In this document: positions 55,549-64,000 of the stretch, one piece after another
How positions within the stretch are numbered: position 1 is the first letter of the stretch
How the letters are laid out: each line of letters starts with the position of its first letter
Assembly: GCF_000515215.1 (NCBI RefSeq)
Contig: NZ_KI911557.1
Coordinates: 2,475,741 to 2,539,740 of the forward strand
Direction of reading: 5' to 3'
DNA: 64,000 nucleotides
From: Methylomonas sp. 11b
Lineage (GTDB): Bacteria > Pseudomonadota > Gammaproteobacteria > Methylococcales > Methylomonadaceae
Made by a program: the position numbers and the translations under genes
The notes under the pieces: model-generated
The model's database searches: none
Told to the model about the DNA's origin: nothing
What the model saw: only the letters and a program-made list of their open reading frames with translations

Positions 55549-55604
55549 TAGGGGCGAATTTATTCGCCCTCTATAAATAAAAAAGGGCGGATAAATCCGC
55601 CCCT
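55549..55604. terminator. Double hairpin between convergent NTF2-like and pfp genes
   Basis: GGGCGAA-TTTA-TTCGCCC and GGGCGGA-TAAA-TCCGCCC are two perfect seven-base stems separated by an A/T-rich spacer with a run of A. The two hairpins are also near complementary to each other. The element should end transcription from both sides and has the form of a dispersed repeat pair. Confidence 0.75.
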
Positions 55605-55624
55605 GTGATCAAGCCAAAAACGTA

Positions 55625-56854
55625 TTAATGACTAACTTCGACTTTGCCGCCTTTTTTCTGGCCGATGGCCGCCAGCGTTTCGGTGAACCAGTCGGTATCG
55701 ATATTGAACGGCTTGCCGCCTTTGATACGTGGAAACTCGATAGCGCGCAATACGTTGCCGTTATCTTCGTCATGCCCCATCACGCCGGATTCACGGCGGA
55801 AGGCACATTCCACTGCCAAGTCGGCGCATGATTTGATCAGACGCATGTCATCAACGTTGGCTGCGGCAGCGCGGGCAAAGTAACCTGATTTTTGTACCAG
55901 GGTTTTTTCCGCACCGATCATTTGCGCGAATTGTTCACCGAACCATTTGCCAGGATTAACTGCATCCAGTTTGATGTGGCCGAATGCATCACGCGGCACT
56001 TCCTGGCCTTTGGCTTGCAATTCGGCAACTATAGCTTCTACGCCGGCACCTTCTGAAACGAAGATATTCACGCAGTCGACTTTATCCATCACTTCGCGCA
56101 AACGCTTGGCTTCGGCTTCTAAATCAATCGCCATTTCCGGGACGAAAACCGCATGCACTTCATATGATTCGCGCGATAAACCCAACTCAGGCAACCACTC
56201 GGCGCGATCCAGTAATTTGCGATATTCCTGCGCAGTCGCGGCGGTCAACCAGCCGCAGTTACGGCCCATCACTTCGTGAACGATCAACATGCGTGGGTTG
56301 GAATTGTTCTCTGCTACCACGTTCATGAAATAACTGGCGCCTTGCTCAGCAGCGGTCCAGGCACCCAGGGATTGTTTGATCGGGAATACGTCGTTATCGA
56401 CGGTTTTCGGCAAACCGATCACGGTCAAGCCGTAGTTGTTTTTGGCCAGAAACGCCGCCAAATCGGCAGCGGCAGTATTGGTGTCATCGCCGCCGATAGT
56501 GTGCAGAATATCGACGCCGTCTTTGATTAATTGGTCAGCTGCGACTTTTTGTGGGTCTTCGCCTTCTTTCACCAAACCGCGTTTCACGCAGTCTTTGATA
56601 TTGGTCAGTTTGACGCGGCTGTTGCCGATCACTGAGCCGCCGAAACGTTGCAGCAAGCCGGCTTTGGCGCGCACCTCGGCAGTCACAGGGTAAGAGTCGC
56701 CAAGCAGCAGGCCTTTGTAGCCGCCGCGATAGCAAATAATTTCGATGCTGGGATCAATTTCTGTGTAGCGTTCAATCAGGCTGCCGATAGCGGAGTTCAG
56801 GCAAGGCGCCAAACCGCCGGCCGTGAGGATTGCGACTTTTTTGGGTTTGTTCAT
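55625..56854 (-). CDS. pfp: Pyrophosphate-dependent 6-phosphofructokinase
   Basis: 409 residues from the ATG at 56854 (MNKPKKVAIL). GGDDTN at 121-126 carries the second Asp that selects pyrophosphate over ATP, and PKTVDND at 149-155 has the matching Lys. Reversible enzyme of glycolysis and, in methanotrophs, of the RuMP cycle, where the PPi-dependent form also phosphorylates other sugars such as sedoheptulose 7-phosphate. It fits the presence of zwf as central C1-sugar metabolism. Confidence 0.94.
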   Translation of the reverse strand: MNKPKKVAILTAGGLAPCLNSAIGSLIERYTEIDPSIEIICYRGGYKGLLLGDSYPVTAEVRAKAGLLQRFGGSVIGNSRVKLTNIKDCVKRGLVKEGEDPQKVAADQLIKDGVDILHTIGGDDTNTAAADLAAFLAKNNYGLTVIGLPKTVDNDVFPIKQSLGAWTAAEQGASYFMNVVAENNSNPRMLIVHEVMGRNCGWLTAATAQEYRKLLDRAEWLPELGLSRESYEVHAVFVPEMAIDLEAEAKRLREVMDKVDCVNIFVSEGAGVEAIVAELQAKGQEVPRDAFGHIKLDAVNPGKWFGEQFAQMIGAEKTLVQKSGYFARAAAANVDDMRLIKSCADLAVECAFRRESGVMGHDEDNGNVLRAIEFPRIKGGKPFNIDTDWFTETLAAIGQKKGGKVEVSH

Positions 56855-56924
56855 GAGCGTTTCGAATAAAAAGTTAAGAAAAAAGTGATGGCTCGGCGTA
56901 CCAACCATCAGCTATCGCCGCGTC

Positions 56925-57299
56925 TTAGCGCCGGCGTTGCGATCCCTTTTGCCGCAACACTCGCCAAAACGGTGCAAGCCGCGCGATTCTAACACAAGCT
57001 TTTCTTTTATCAGGCAATGTTCGATGATCGCTCAACTCACCCAGCTTAACTGGCTGCGCCACAAACACTACCGAAGCAAAATCCAGCGGCGCGGAAACAT
57101 GAATAAACGCCGAATAGGTTAACGGCTCGACATCGGTCGTAGTGATACTAACTTTGGTGTGTTTGCCGCAATCGCTGACTGATAGCGACAAATAATCGCT
57201 GAGCCCGTGCTCGGACTGAGTGAGTAACAAATCCTCAAGTGGCACCGCAAGCTTGCCGCGTCTGACACCTTGAGTTTGTTGAGATGAATTGACTGTCAT
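56925..57299 (-). CDS. Hypothetical protein upstream of pfp
   Basis: 124 residues from the ATG at 57299, with GGAG and AGG upstream. The middle (LEDLLLTQSEHGLSDYLSLSVSDCGKHTKVSITTTD) resembles short beta-strand modules of type I secretion or adhesin C-termini, but this is weak. The rest (LTYSAFIHVSAPLDFASVVFVAQ) shows no known motif, and the tail is Arg-rich. I do not recognise a family. It sits 70 bp before pfp on the same strand, so the pfp promoter is either there or upstream of this gene. Confidence 0.5.
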   Translation of the reverse strand: MTVNSSQQTQGVRRGKLAVPLEDLLLTQSEHGLSDYLSLSVSDCGKHTKVSITTTDVEPLTYSAFIHVSAPLDFASVVFVAQPVKLGELSDHRTLPDKRKACVRIARLAPFWRVLRQKGSQRRR

Positions 57300-57412
57300 G
57301 ATGTACCTACTCCGCACTGAACTAGCTAAATAGCGGTGGTAAGCTTATCGTCATTCCGATTTCTGACCAGTGTACCAAGGTTCTAAATCAACCTAGATCA
57401 AGGACTTAAGCG

Positions 57413-58186
57413 CTACGCGGCAAGCAACCAATCCTCAACCAAGCGACAAAACGCGTCCGGCTCTTCAACGTAAAGCCAATGGCCGGTATCTGGAATTTTC
57501 GCGATTTTGGCTTGCGGAAACACCGCATAAATCGCCTCTTCATCCAGATATTTTGAGTTTCCACCACCAATAAATAAAACCGGCCGGAAAAATCGGCTGT
57601 TACCTACATCCGGAAAACCGACGATGTGATGGGCATTTCTTTGAATAATATCCAGATTGATCCGCCAGTAGTAATTGCCGTCTTTCAACAGCAAGTTTTG
57701 CAATAAAAACTGCCGGTAAGCAAGATCGGGAACCGCTTCCGCTAGCGCCTCTTCCGCTTGCTTACGATTACCAATGCTATCGACCGGTAAACGACTAAGG
57801 GCATCGACCAGATCGTCGAAGCTATGCTGATAACTGACCGGGGCGATGTCGGCAACGATCAAACCGGCAACCCGCTCCGGATAATGCAGCGCAAACCACA
57901 TCACCGCCTTACCGCCCATGCTATGACCGAGCAGGTGCGCGCTTGCTATACCATGATCATCCATGAAAGCCAACAGATCGGCGGCCATGCTGGGATAATC
58001 CAGCACCTCGGCATGCGGCGAACTGCCATGATTGCGCATATCCAACACATAAACATGTTGCTGCTCGGCCAGGCGTTTGGCCACGGAGCGCCAGTTACGC
58101 GAGGCGGCCAGAAAACCATGCACAATGAGTAATGGTGTGCCGCCGGGCTCCCCGAAACTATCGTAAGCCAGTTCGATGGTGGTCAT
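57413..58186 (-). CDS. Alpha/beta hydrolase of the YbfF esterase type
   Basis: 257 residues from the ATG at 58186, GGAG seven bases upstream. The oxyanion strand VHGFLAASRNWR, nucleophile elbow GHSMGG (Ser near 95), an Asp in the FIGGGNSKYLDEEA region, and the His in IPDTGHWLYVEEP form the expected triad. Cytosolic acyl-ester or thioester hydrolase; substrate unknown. It starts 11 bp after the DUF445 gene stop, so the two may be co-transcribed. Confidence 0.9.
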   Translation of the reverse strand: MTTIELAYDSFGEPGGTPLLIVHGFLAASRNWRSVAKRLAEQQHVYVLDMRNHGSSPHAEVLDYPSMAADLLAFMDDHGIASAHLLGHSMGGKAVMWFALHYPERVAGLIVADIAPVSYQHSFDDLVDALSRLPVDSIGNRKQAEEALAEAVPDLAYRQFLLQNLLLKDGNYYWRINLDIIQRNAHHIVGFPDVGNSRFFRPVLFIGGGNSKYLDEEAIYAVFPQAKIAKIPDTGHWLYVEEPDAFCRLVEDWLLAA

Positions 58187-58197
58187 CGTCACTCCGC

Positions 58198-58920
58198 TCA
58201 AGCAAAGCCGAAAATTGCGCCCAACACCCCGCCGAACACGCCTCCCCACACGACCAACCACCCCAAATGCTGCTTGATGATGGACTGCACCATTTCTTTG
58301 ACCAATTGCGGCGTTAGTTCGCTCAAACGCCTATCGATCACCATTTCGATTTTGCCGGTCAAATCCTCGCCAATCTTGTGCGCATTCAACCCGTGCTGCA
58401 AAGCGTGTTTAAACCGTTCGGACTCCACCATTTCCGATAGGGTGTGCTGCATTTTTTCGGTAAAGGGTTGTTTTAGCGGCAATAACGCCTCTTCGCCGCC
58501 CATCATCAACAACATGCCGCCAAACGACGAAGCCATGATCGACGACACCAAGCCTTCATAGACTTTGTCATAATCGACCGCGTTTAACAAAGGTTGCAGA
58601 TTCAGAATCCGCCCTCCTTGTTGCTCTTCTCTTTCGATGAACTGTTCGATGTTTTCGACGGTAAAAAACTGCTGCATCATCAAGGCCTTGATCGATGCTT
58701 TAAACTCTTCGAAGCGCGCCGGGATAATCCCCGATCCATATAAGAACGGCACTTTTTCGAACAGCATATGAATGGCCAACCAGTTGGTAATTGCCCCGGA
58801 AAACGCAAAAAAACCGATCGCTTTCAAAGTTTCCGGATAAAACGGGCTGACATAGCCGGCAGCGATAATCAACAGGGAGATAAAATTGGTTAAAAAGCTT
58901 TGGTTTAGTAATTTTTTCAT
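58198..58920 (-). CDS. DUF445 family membrane protein
   Basis: 240 residues from the ATG at 58920 (MKKLLNQSF); earlier in-frame starts at 58938 (ATG) and 58959 (TTG) cannot be excluded. N-terminal helices LTNFISLLIIAAGYVSPFY and AIGFFAFSGAITNWLAIHMLFEKVPFLYGSGIIPARF are the family signature. A long helical region and a C-terminal Gly-rich helix (WLVVWGGVFGGVLGAIFG) follow. Function of the family unknown. Confidence 0.88.
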   Translation of the reverse strand: MKKLLNQSFLTNFISLLIIAAGYVSPFYPETLKAIGFFAFSGAITNWLAIHMLFEKVPFLYGSGIIPARFEEFKASIKALMMQQFFTVENIEQFIEREEQQGGRILNLQPLLNAVDYDKVYEGLVSSIMASSFGGMLLMMGGEEALLPLKQPFTEKMQHTLSEMVESERFKHALQHGLNAHKIGEDLTGKIEMVIDRRLSELTPQLVKEMVQSIIKQHLGWLVVWGGVFGGVLGAIFGFA

Positions 58921-58997
58921 TCTTTTGTTAAGTAACATGCGAACAGCAAATTTTGCCAAACACTGTTGCCGTAGGCCAGCATAAATTGGGACTAGAT

Positions 58998-59534
58998 ATG
59001 AACATGACTATTTCTCCGAATCATCACGGTGAACCCGGTAGCCAAATTCGATTTGCAACCGGGATATGTCCGTTGGGCTGGCTGCTTGTGGCTGTAAAAC
59101 CAAGCGGCGTTTGCGCAATTGCCTTGGGCGATGCTCCGGATAAACTGACGACAGCCTTCCAGGACAAATATCCCGAAGCGGAATATATAGACGTCTCCCC
59201 CGAATTAGAACGCATTTTCGCCAAATTACGAAAATTTATCGACATACCAGAGCTGGGACTGGAGTTAATTTTAGATACTGGAGGAACACCGTTCCAACAG
59301 CGCGTTTGGCAGGCATTACGGGAAATCCCTGTCGGCGCCACCGCTAGTTACAGCGAAATTGCCCGGCGCATAGGTTCGCCGAATTCGGCGCGTGCGGTGG
59401 CGAGCGCTTGCGCTGCCAATCCTTTGGCCATAGCAATACCATGCCACCGGGTATTAAGCATTGACGGAAAATTATCGGGCTATCGCTGGGGCTTGGAACG
59501 CAAAGCAGCGTTATTACACAGGGAGTTGCTGTAA
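58998..59534 (+). CDS. ogt: Methylated-DNA-protein-cysteine methyltransferase
   Basis: 178 residues. Signature IPCHRV holds the acceptor Cys (about residue 146), preceded by RVWQALREIPVGATASYSEIARRIG (helix-turn-helix) and ASACAANPLA. It takes a methyl group from O6-methylguanine in a single-use reaction. It is a stand-alone Ogt/AdaC-like form; the N-terminal Ada AraC domain is absent. Divergent from the DUF445 gene with 78 bp between. Confidence 0.95.
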   Translation: MNMTISPNHHGEPGSQIRFATGICPLGWLLVAVKPSGVCAIALGDAPDKLTTAFQDKYPEAEYIDVSPELERIFAKLRKFIDIPELGLELILDTGGTPFQQRVWQALREIPVGATASYSEIARRIGSPNSARAVASACAANPLAIAIPCHRVLSIDGKLSGYRWGLERKAALLHRELL

Positions 59535-59610
59535 ATCGAAAGCAGATGGTAGAACTATAATCCGAAAATCGGCGGCCCGCGCCGATGAAAACCCATTGAT
59601 TCAAGGCCCA

Positions 59611-60807
59611 CTAAATGGCTTGGCAACGTTCCGCAATAATTCTGCCGATAGGAAGTGCGGAGGTTGCGGCCGGCGAAGGCGCATTGCAAACGTGCAGCAT
59701 CCGCTCGGTCTGCTTAAACAGAAAATCGTGGACGGCCAGGCCCTCATCGGTAACAACCTGAGCACGGATACCCGCCCGGAACGGCAATAAATCTTCGACG
59801 CTTAACGACGGGCAATATTTGCGGCATTTCCGAAGGTAAACCCGTTTGCTCAACGACGTCACCAACTCTTGCAGCGCGTGGTGGCGGTAGCGATAAATCA
59901 ATTTCCAGAACCCGGAAAATCCTAAAAAATCTGCGCAATCTCGCCGGGAAAACGATAACTTGGGATAGCCTTCGCGGGCGAAACCAATCACCGCGTTCGG
60001 CCCCACAGTCACGCTCCCGTCTATCATACGGGTCAAGTGGATGCCCAGGAACGGCAGCGCCGGGTCGGGCGCAGGATAAATGAGGTGGTTAACGACCGCG
60101 TTTTTGGATTGCGGCAATTGAAAATATTCGCCGCGGAAGGGCACGATACGAAAATCAACATCCAGACCTGCCAAGCGGGCCAACCGGTCGGCTTGCAAAC
60201 CGCCACAGACGATCAATTGGCCTGCGCGAAAGAGCTCACCGCCGCCCCCGACTTCAACGTAATGAGCACTCTCCTCAATGCGATCCACCTGCAAACCGAA
60301 ACGTACCACTGCACCGCCTTGCACCACTTGTTCCGCCATTTTACGGCATACCAAGCCGTAATCTACAATCGCCGTTTCCCGGCTATACAAGGCAGCAACC
60401 CCACGAATATTTGGCTCACTGCGGGCAAGCTCAGCTCCGTCAAGGCGTTCCAATTGCAAACCGTTAGCAAACGCGCGGTCGTATAGCGTATTGATCCGTT
60501 CGTGTTCCACGCCATCAGTCGCTACGATCAGCTTGCCGCACTCGTCGTAGGGAATCCCGTGCGCGCGACAAAAATCCTTGGTCGCGACCAAACCCTCCCT
60601 ACACAGACGCGCCTTCAGGCTCCCCGGCTCGTAGTAAATACCTGCGTGTATGACGCCGCTGTTGTGACCGGTCTGATGTCGGCCGGGCATCTCCTCTTTT
60701 TCCAACAACAGAATGCGAGCGTCGGGATGACGTTCCTGCAGCGTCAGTGCAGTTGCGAAACCGACGATACCCCCGCCGACAATACAAAAATCAGAAAACG
60801 TCGTCAT
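59611..60807 (-). CDS. lhgO: L-2-hydroxyglutarate oxidase/dehydrogenase
   Basis: 398 residues, FAD-dependent DAO family. The FAD Rossmann motif is [21 protein letters not shown] near 8-28. The substrate and fold stretches [28 protein letters not shown] and FRGEYFQL match LhgO. It oxidises L-2-hydroxyglutarate to 2-oxoglutarate at the inner membrane, feeding electrons to quinone in E. coli. It overlaps the upstream phosphatase gene by 17 bases. Confidence 0.92.
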   Translation of the reverse strand: MTTFSDFCIVGGGIVGFATALTLQERHPDARILLLEKEEMPGRHQTGHNSGVIHAGIYYEPGSLKARLCREGLVATKDFCRAHGIPYDECGKLIVATDGVEHERINTLYDRAFANGLQLERLDGAELARSEPNIRGVAALYSRETAIVDYGLVCRKMAEQVVQGGAVVRFGLQVDRIEESAHYVEVGGGGELFRAGQLIVCGGLQADRLARLAGLDVDFRIVPFRGEYFQLPQSKNAVVNHLIYPAPDPALPFLGIHLTRMIDGSVTVGPNAVIGFAREGYPKLSFSRRDCADFLGFSGFWKLIYRYRHHALQELVTSLSKRVYLRKCRKYCPSLSVEDLLPFRAGIRAQVVTDEGLAVHDFLFKQTERMLHVCNAPSPAATSALPIGRIIAERCQAI

Positions 60808-61372
60808 GTTGCCCCTTCAAATAATGCCGCTCGAGAACAGCGCAAGCCTCGGCAAGCGAACATATCGCCACAGTCGGCCGGACGTTGTCGACATCCTCGC
60901 CTAGCAACAGCGTCACGCCTACCCCCGCCGCTTTTGCGGCAACGATATCGGAATGTTTGTCGCCTAAAAGCAGAGAACGGGACAGGTCCAAACCAAGTTC
61001 ATCGCGGGCCCGCAACATCATCCCCGGATTGGGCTTGCGTTCGAAAGACTCACGTTTGTAGTCGCCAACACCATGCTCGGGATGAAACGGACAAAAATAC
61101 ACAGCAGTCAACGGTGCGCCTTCTGTCGCGAAACGCTCGCTCATCCACGCCGTCAGCACATGAAATTGTGCTTCCGTATAAAAACCCCGTCCGATCCCGG
61201 CCTGATTGGTCACCACCACCAGCACCAAGCCCAACCGGGTTGCCAGTCGGCATAGGTCGAAAATGCCATCAACGAAGTCGAAATCTTCGATACGGTAGAC
61301 GTAATTTTTTTCGACGTTGATGACGCCGTCGCGATCCAAGAATAATGCGGGCTTAGCGTAAGTTTTCGTCAT
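60791..61372 (-). CDS. HAD-IIIA phosphatase of the GmhB type
   Basis: 193 residues. Nucleophile motif [10 protein letters not shown] (Asp13, Asp15), motif [13 protein letters not shown], motif III RKPNPGM and motif [10 protein letters not shown] are intact. GmhB removes the 7-phosphate from heptose 1,7-bisphosphate on the way to LPS or S-layer heptose. The zinc-binding loop is altered: [16 protein letters not shown] keeps Cys and His but lacks the later Cys pair found in E. coli GmhB. It may thus be a zinc-free subtype from a polysaccharide cluster, matching the glycosyltransferase next to it. Confidence 0.85.
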   Translation of the reverse strand: MTKTYAKPALFLDRDGVINVEKNYVYRIEDFDFVDGIFDLCRLATRLGLVLVVVTNQAGIGRGFYTEAQFHVLTAWMSERFATEGAPLTAVYFCPFHPEHGVGDYKRESFERKPNPGMMLRARDELGLDLSRSLLLGDKHSDIVAAKAAGVGVTLLLGEDVDNVRPTVAICSLAEACAVLERHYLKGQHDDVF

Positions 61373-61387
61373 AGAATGGCTGACCCA

Positions 61388-62269
61388 TCAAACAAACGGT
61401 TTCAGCAAACCGTGAGCCGCCAGTTGCCGACCCAAAAACCATACCCATAACGATAAGCGCCAGCGCAACGGCAAACCTTTATCTAAAAAAATAAAACGTG
61501 TGATATAGCTAGCGACGCCAACCATTCCATGAGGCACTGAGCTCGGAACACAATCATCCAAAGCGGCCTGCACTTTTTCCTTCTGATTCACTTGAGATAA
61601 TGCCCGAGCGCCATTTGCCCGCATGGTTATTAACGACAAGAAATCTCCATCATCTGCAAACCTTCCTCGCTGCCGGTAGGTATCGTCCAGGGGCGCCTTC
61701 CCTGCCCGATAATGCATATGCTCGAATATCAGCTCAGGTAAATAGCGAATACGTTTAAGGCCCAACTTCTCCAAGCGCTTAAAAATATCCATAAGGTGAT
61801 AATCGATGAAGGCCCCTTTATATACCATTGGAAAAGGCTCTCGTAAAATCTCGCACGTTTTTCGAGAAAGGATGGGGAATGTGCAAAGATTTCCTTTCTT
61901 AAATAAATCGTTTCCATAGGCCAGATAGATACGATCCGGAATACTGTCATGTAATTGGCGTATTATGCTATCCCAGCCACGAGTGCGAATAATCATGTCG
62001 TCGTTGGCAAGAACGATAATATCCCCACCAGCCATTTCATAACACGCGGTGTTGTATGCGCCCATGGTTGCCCTAGGTCCTATAATACGTTTAATCGTTA
62101 GCCCGGGACATTCCATCGAGTGGCTAGTAAAATCATCCTCATCCAGGTAAACAATAACTTCCACATATTCCGGATACTCGCTATTCTCAAGAACACTTTG
62201 TAAAAATTCGTTGGCGCGTTGCAAGCGGCCGCGGCTAGGTAATAGAAGGGAAATCAGCGTATTTTTCAT
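61388..62269 (-). CDS. GT-A family 2 glycosyltransferase-like protein
   Basis: 293 residues. The N-terminal nucleotide-sugar domain has LISLLLPSRGRLQRANEFL, the beta-strand and DXD-like motif IVLANDDMII (near 107-111), and an acceptor-side stretch DYHLMDIFKRLEKLGLKR with ELIFEHMHYRAGKAP. The C-terminus is hydrophobic (LPLRWRLSLWVWFLGRQLA), so membrane association is likely. Sugar and acceptor unknown. It is followed after 15 bases by the GmhB-like gene, consistent with surface polysaccharide synthesis. Confidence 0.85.
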   Translation of the reverse strand: MKNTLISLLLPSRGRLQRANEFLQSVLENSEYPEYVEVIVYLDEDDFTSHSMECPGLTIKRIIGPRATMGAYNTACYEMAGGDIIVLANDDMIIRTRGWDSIIRQLHDSIPDRIYLAYGNDLFKKGNLCTFPILSRKTCEILREPFPMVYKGAFIDYHLMDIFKRLEKLGLKRIRYLPELIFEHMHYRAGKAPLDDTYRQRGRFADDGDFLSLITMRANGARALSQVNQKEKVQAALDDCVPSSVPHGMVGVASYITRFIFLDKGLPLRWRLSLWVWFLGRQLAAHGLLKPFV

Positions 62270-62716
62270 AACGCCCCGATACCATCTAATTTTTCAAAAA
62301 ATCCAGCCGAGCTTAAATAAATCATTAAACAAAATTTAAAGTTGACGATCAAATATTCCTCGCTCTCCAATTTAGAGATTTGATATTCCGTTTTTCCATA
62401 AACTAAGGTAGTTTTAGCGCGCAACAATATTGGCACCAACAGACGTTGCCTTTCGGCAACATAAACTGAATCATAACAGCCTTAGTTTGACAACACGAGT
62501 TGGAATTGTAACTGAATCCTTTATACGGCCAGACTTGAAGACAAATCGCACCTTCTATAGCCAATCCCCAATAAAAGCAACCAGATCGATCCCCCCAACA
62601 TCAAATATAGACAAATCAAAAAGCGAGAGATTGTAAAAAACTCTACCTGCCTTTGCAAAGCTGTTGTTGGAACGCAAGTCGTTGGATTGCAATCTGTTTC
62701 GACAGTTTCAATACTC
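62270..62716. other. Intergenic region, 447 bp, A/T-rich, no gene seen
   Basis: The base composition is clearly richer in A/T than most of the window. The open frame at 62430-62636 (plus) has no ribosome site or recognisable motif. The segment separates the glycosyltransferase from the large membrane protein and should contain the glycosyltransferase promoter. Confidence 0.5.
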
Positions 62717-64000
62717 TTATTGCGAAGGCTTTTTCGAGGCGCCCTCGGGATATTGGCTACTCCCTGAATTAGGCAGCAAGAAAAGTAAGGATATCCTTGA
62801 CAACATATACCTCCCGTAGACGCCTACAGTCGTCAAGAGTAGGGCAATCGTCAAAATGTAATTGATCCAAATCGTCGCGGCGGTCCATCGGGAGCCTCCT
62901 GTAAAGCGGAATGTCACCTCATGGTGCCCGGGAGTCAATTCTAAGGCCTTAAAGGCAATATTGGCTGGAAGAATTGGCGCGGCATGACCATCGATCTGCG
63001 CTTGCCAGCCAGGATGCAGGCTGTCCAAATAAATGAGGAAACTGTTTGAACCGGACGGCATATCAATATTGGCTATCAGTTGGTTGGCACTGAAACGGCG
63101 AATTGTGATTACGTCCGAAGAAACGACTGATGGTGAAGTTGGCATCGCGTCGTACCGCCTTGGATGACTAGTCTGGACGACTGGCGTTTCGTAAAGAGTC
63201 GCCGCAGTATTCACGATATGTCTCGCCTGGGCATCGTTATCTGCGACAACGGGTGTACGGGCTAAATAGAGTTTTGGCGTTTCGCAGCCAATTGCTGCCA
63301 TTAGTGCAGCATCTTTTACTACGCTTGCGAGCGTGAAATATTCCTGCGGAGACTGCCCATCCGTTACGGCAAGACGTGTCTGGATAAGGGAATCAAACGA
63401 CGTACTTGTCATATCCACGCGGTGAACAGGAAAACACAGGTCGAGCGACAAGCTTCCATATCCCAAGCTGTTGCGCGCCCCCCATACGTCCATCAGGGAT
63501 AACCGGTGAATGATGTCTTGCTCGATTTCTCTTCGACGCTTCGGGCTATAAAGCAACGGACGCACATCGTAGGCGTGACGGAGAGACTGCCAGTGCCTGA
63601 ACCAATTTGGCGTCATGGCCGGAGCGTACCACTCCAGCATGAACTTGTAAGTCATCATTTCCAGCAAAACGCAAACCACAAGACTGGGACCCAGTATGTC
63701 GTGTGCAATGCGCTCAGTCCTTAGCCCAAATGCCACCAGGACAAACAGAAGGACGATAACCCACTGCAAGTAGTGAAAGGTGAAAGGTATATCCAGGCTG
63801 GAATCAGTCACATAAGCATACCGCCATCCGTGCGCGGCATCGACCATCACAAAAGCTGCACCCATTACAATAGTGAGCGCTGTAAGGATTAATGTGTTGC
63901 GCTTGCGTATGGATATGCTTTCCAGATAATGATCAACACCAAATCCCGAAGCAACGATAAGCAGAATCTTCGCGACCGGCGTGACAAATCCGATGTGGCG
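62717..64000 (-). CDS. Large membrane protein with YfhO-like C-terminus, 5' end beyond window
   Basis: The frame stays open to the last base, so at least 427 residues are present and the N-terminus is missing; a Met at 63865 is only internal. Membrane helices are seen in FVTPVAKILLIVASGFGV, TLILTALTIVMGAAFVMV, FHYLQWVIVLLFVLVAFGL, ILGPSLVVCVLLEMMTY and, at the end, TIWINYILTIALLLTTVGV. The soluble part ends LYLDSLHPGWQAQIDG-like (IYLDSLHPGWQAQIDG) and PGHHEVTFRFTGG, the beta-domain typical of YfhO/PMT-like glycosylation proteins. A role in surface glycan modification fits its neighbours. Confidence 0.72.
   Translation of the reverse strand, partial: RHIGFVTPVAKILLIVASGFGVDHYLESISIRKRNTLILTALTIVMGAAFVMVDAAHGWRYAYVTDSSLDIPFTFHYLQWVIVLLFVLVAFGLRTERIAHDILGPSLVVCVLLEMMTYKFMLEWYAPAMTPNWFRHWQSLRHAYDVRPLLYSPKRRREIEQDIIHRLSLMDVWGARNSLGYGSLSLDLCFPVHRVDMTSTSFDSLIQTRLAVTDGQSPQEYFTLASVVKDAALMAAIGCETPKLYLARTPVVADNDAQARHIVNTAATLYETPVVQTSHPRRYDAMPTSPSVVSSDVITIRRFSANQLIANIDMPSGSNSFLIYLDSLHPGWQAQIDGHAAPILPANIAFKALELTPGHHEVTFRFTGGSRWTAATIWINYILTIALLLTTVGVYGRYMLSRISLLFLLPNSGSSQYPEGASKKPSQ

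Noticed and set aside
62430..62636. 68-codon plus-strand frame in the A/T-rich gap
   Set aside because: No ribosome site, no motif, low-complexity ending.

Overview
The window reads as chromosome of a gammaproteobacterial methanotroph of the Methylococcales, most like Methylomonas. This is an inference from gene content: a pyrophosphate-dependent phosphofructokinase and a glucose-6-phosphate dehydrogenase as used beside the ribulose monophosphate cycle, a DabAB inorganic-carbon transporter, a VPLPA/PEP-CTERM sorted protein, and many TonB receptors with ECF sigma regulation. No methane or methanol oxidation gene, rRNA, tRNA or CRISPR array was seen, so the genus is not proven. Coding density is high and most genes lie on the minus strand.

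1-8.5 kb: housekeeping and orphan genes. These are a YafY-type regulator cut by the window edge, a VOC protein, a HerA-like ATPase, a VPLPA-CTERM protein, a thioredoxin-like protein, YajQ, a lipoprotein, a BNR beta-propeller paired with a MoaD/ThiS-like protein, and a SIR2-like protein. 8.5-16.5 kb: a five-gene minus-strand set made of a TonB receptor, a lipocalin-type hydrolase/hydratase, YfiR, a CHASE8-like hybrid histidine kinase with Hpt, and a REC-GGDEF protein. It looks like a complete outer membrane to c-di-GMP signalling route. 16.8-19.3 kb: ModB and ModC without ModA, and a small membrane protein.

19.7-27.9 kb: a LysR regulator divergent from a tightly coupled operon: a 29-codon leader ORF, dabB, dabA, cysD, cysN and probably marC. 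It joins bicarbonate uptake to sulfate activation. 28.1-29.3 kb: an IS110-family element with a structured upstream segment that may be its bridge RNA.

29.3-45.4 kb: three consecutive FecI sigma / FecR / TonB receptor modules. Two of them also carry a PepSY transmembrane protein. The second and third modules are duplicates: the third keeps a 33-codon 3' remnant of the receptor of the second, next to a different full-length receptor. Two of the three receptor genes share an identical 10-base motif upstream, a candidate ECF promoter element.

45.7-64 kb: zwf, an orphan REC-Hpt protein, groES-groEL under a perfect CIRCE operator, moeB, a second small membrane protein of the type seen at 19 kb, a P-type ATPase, a TetR regulator and NTF2-like gene separated by two copies of one 18-base palindrome, pfp, an alpha/beta hydrolase, a DUF445 protein, ogt, lhgO, a GmhB-like phosphatase, a glycosyltransferase, and a large membrane protein with a YfhO-like C-terminus that runs off the window.
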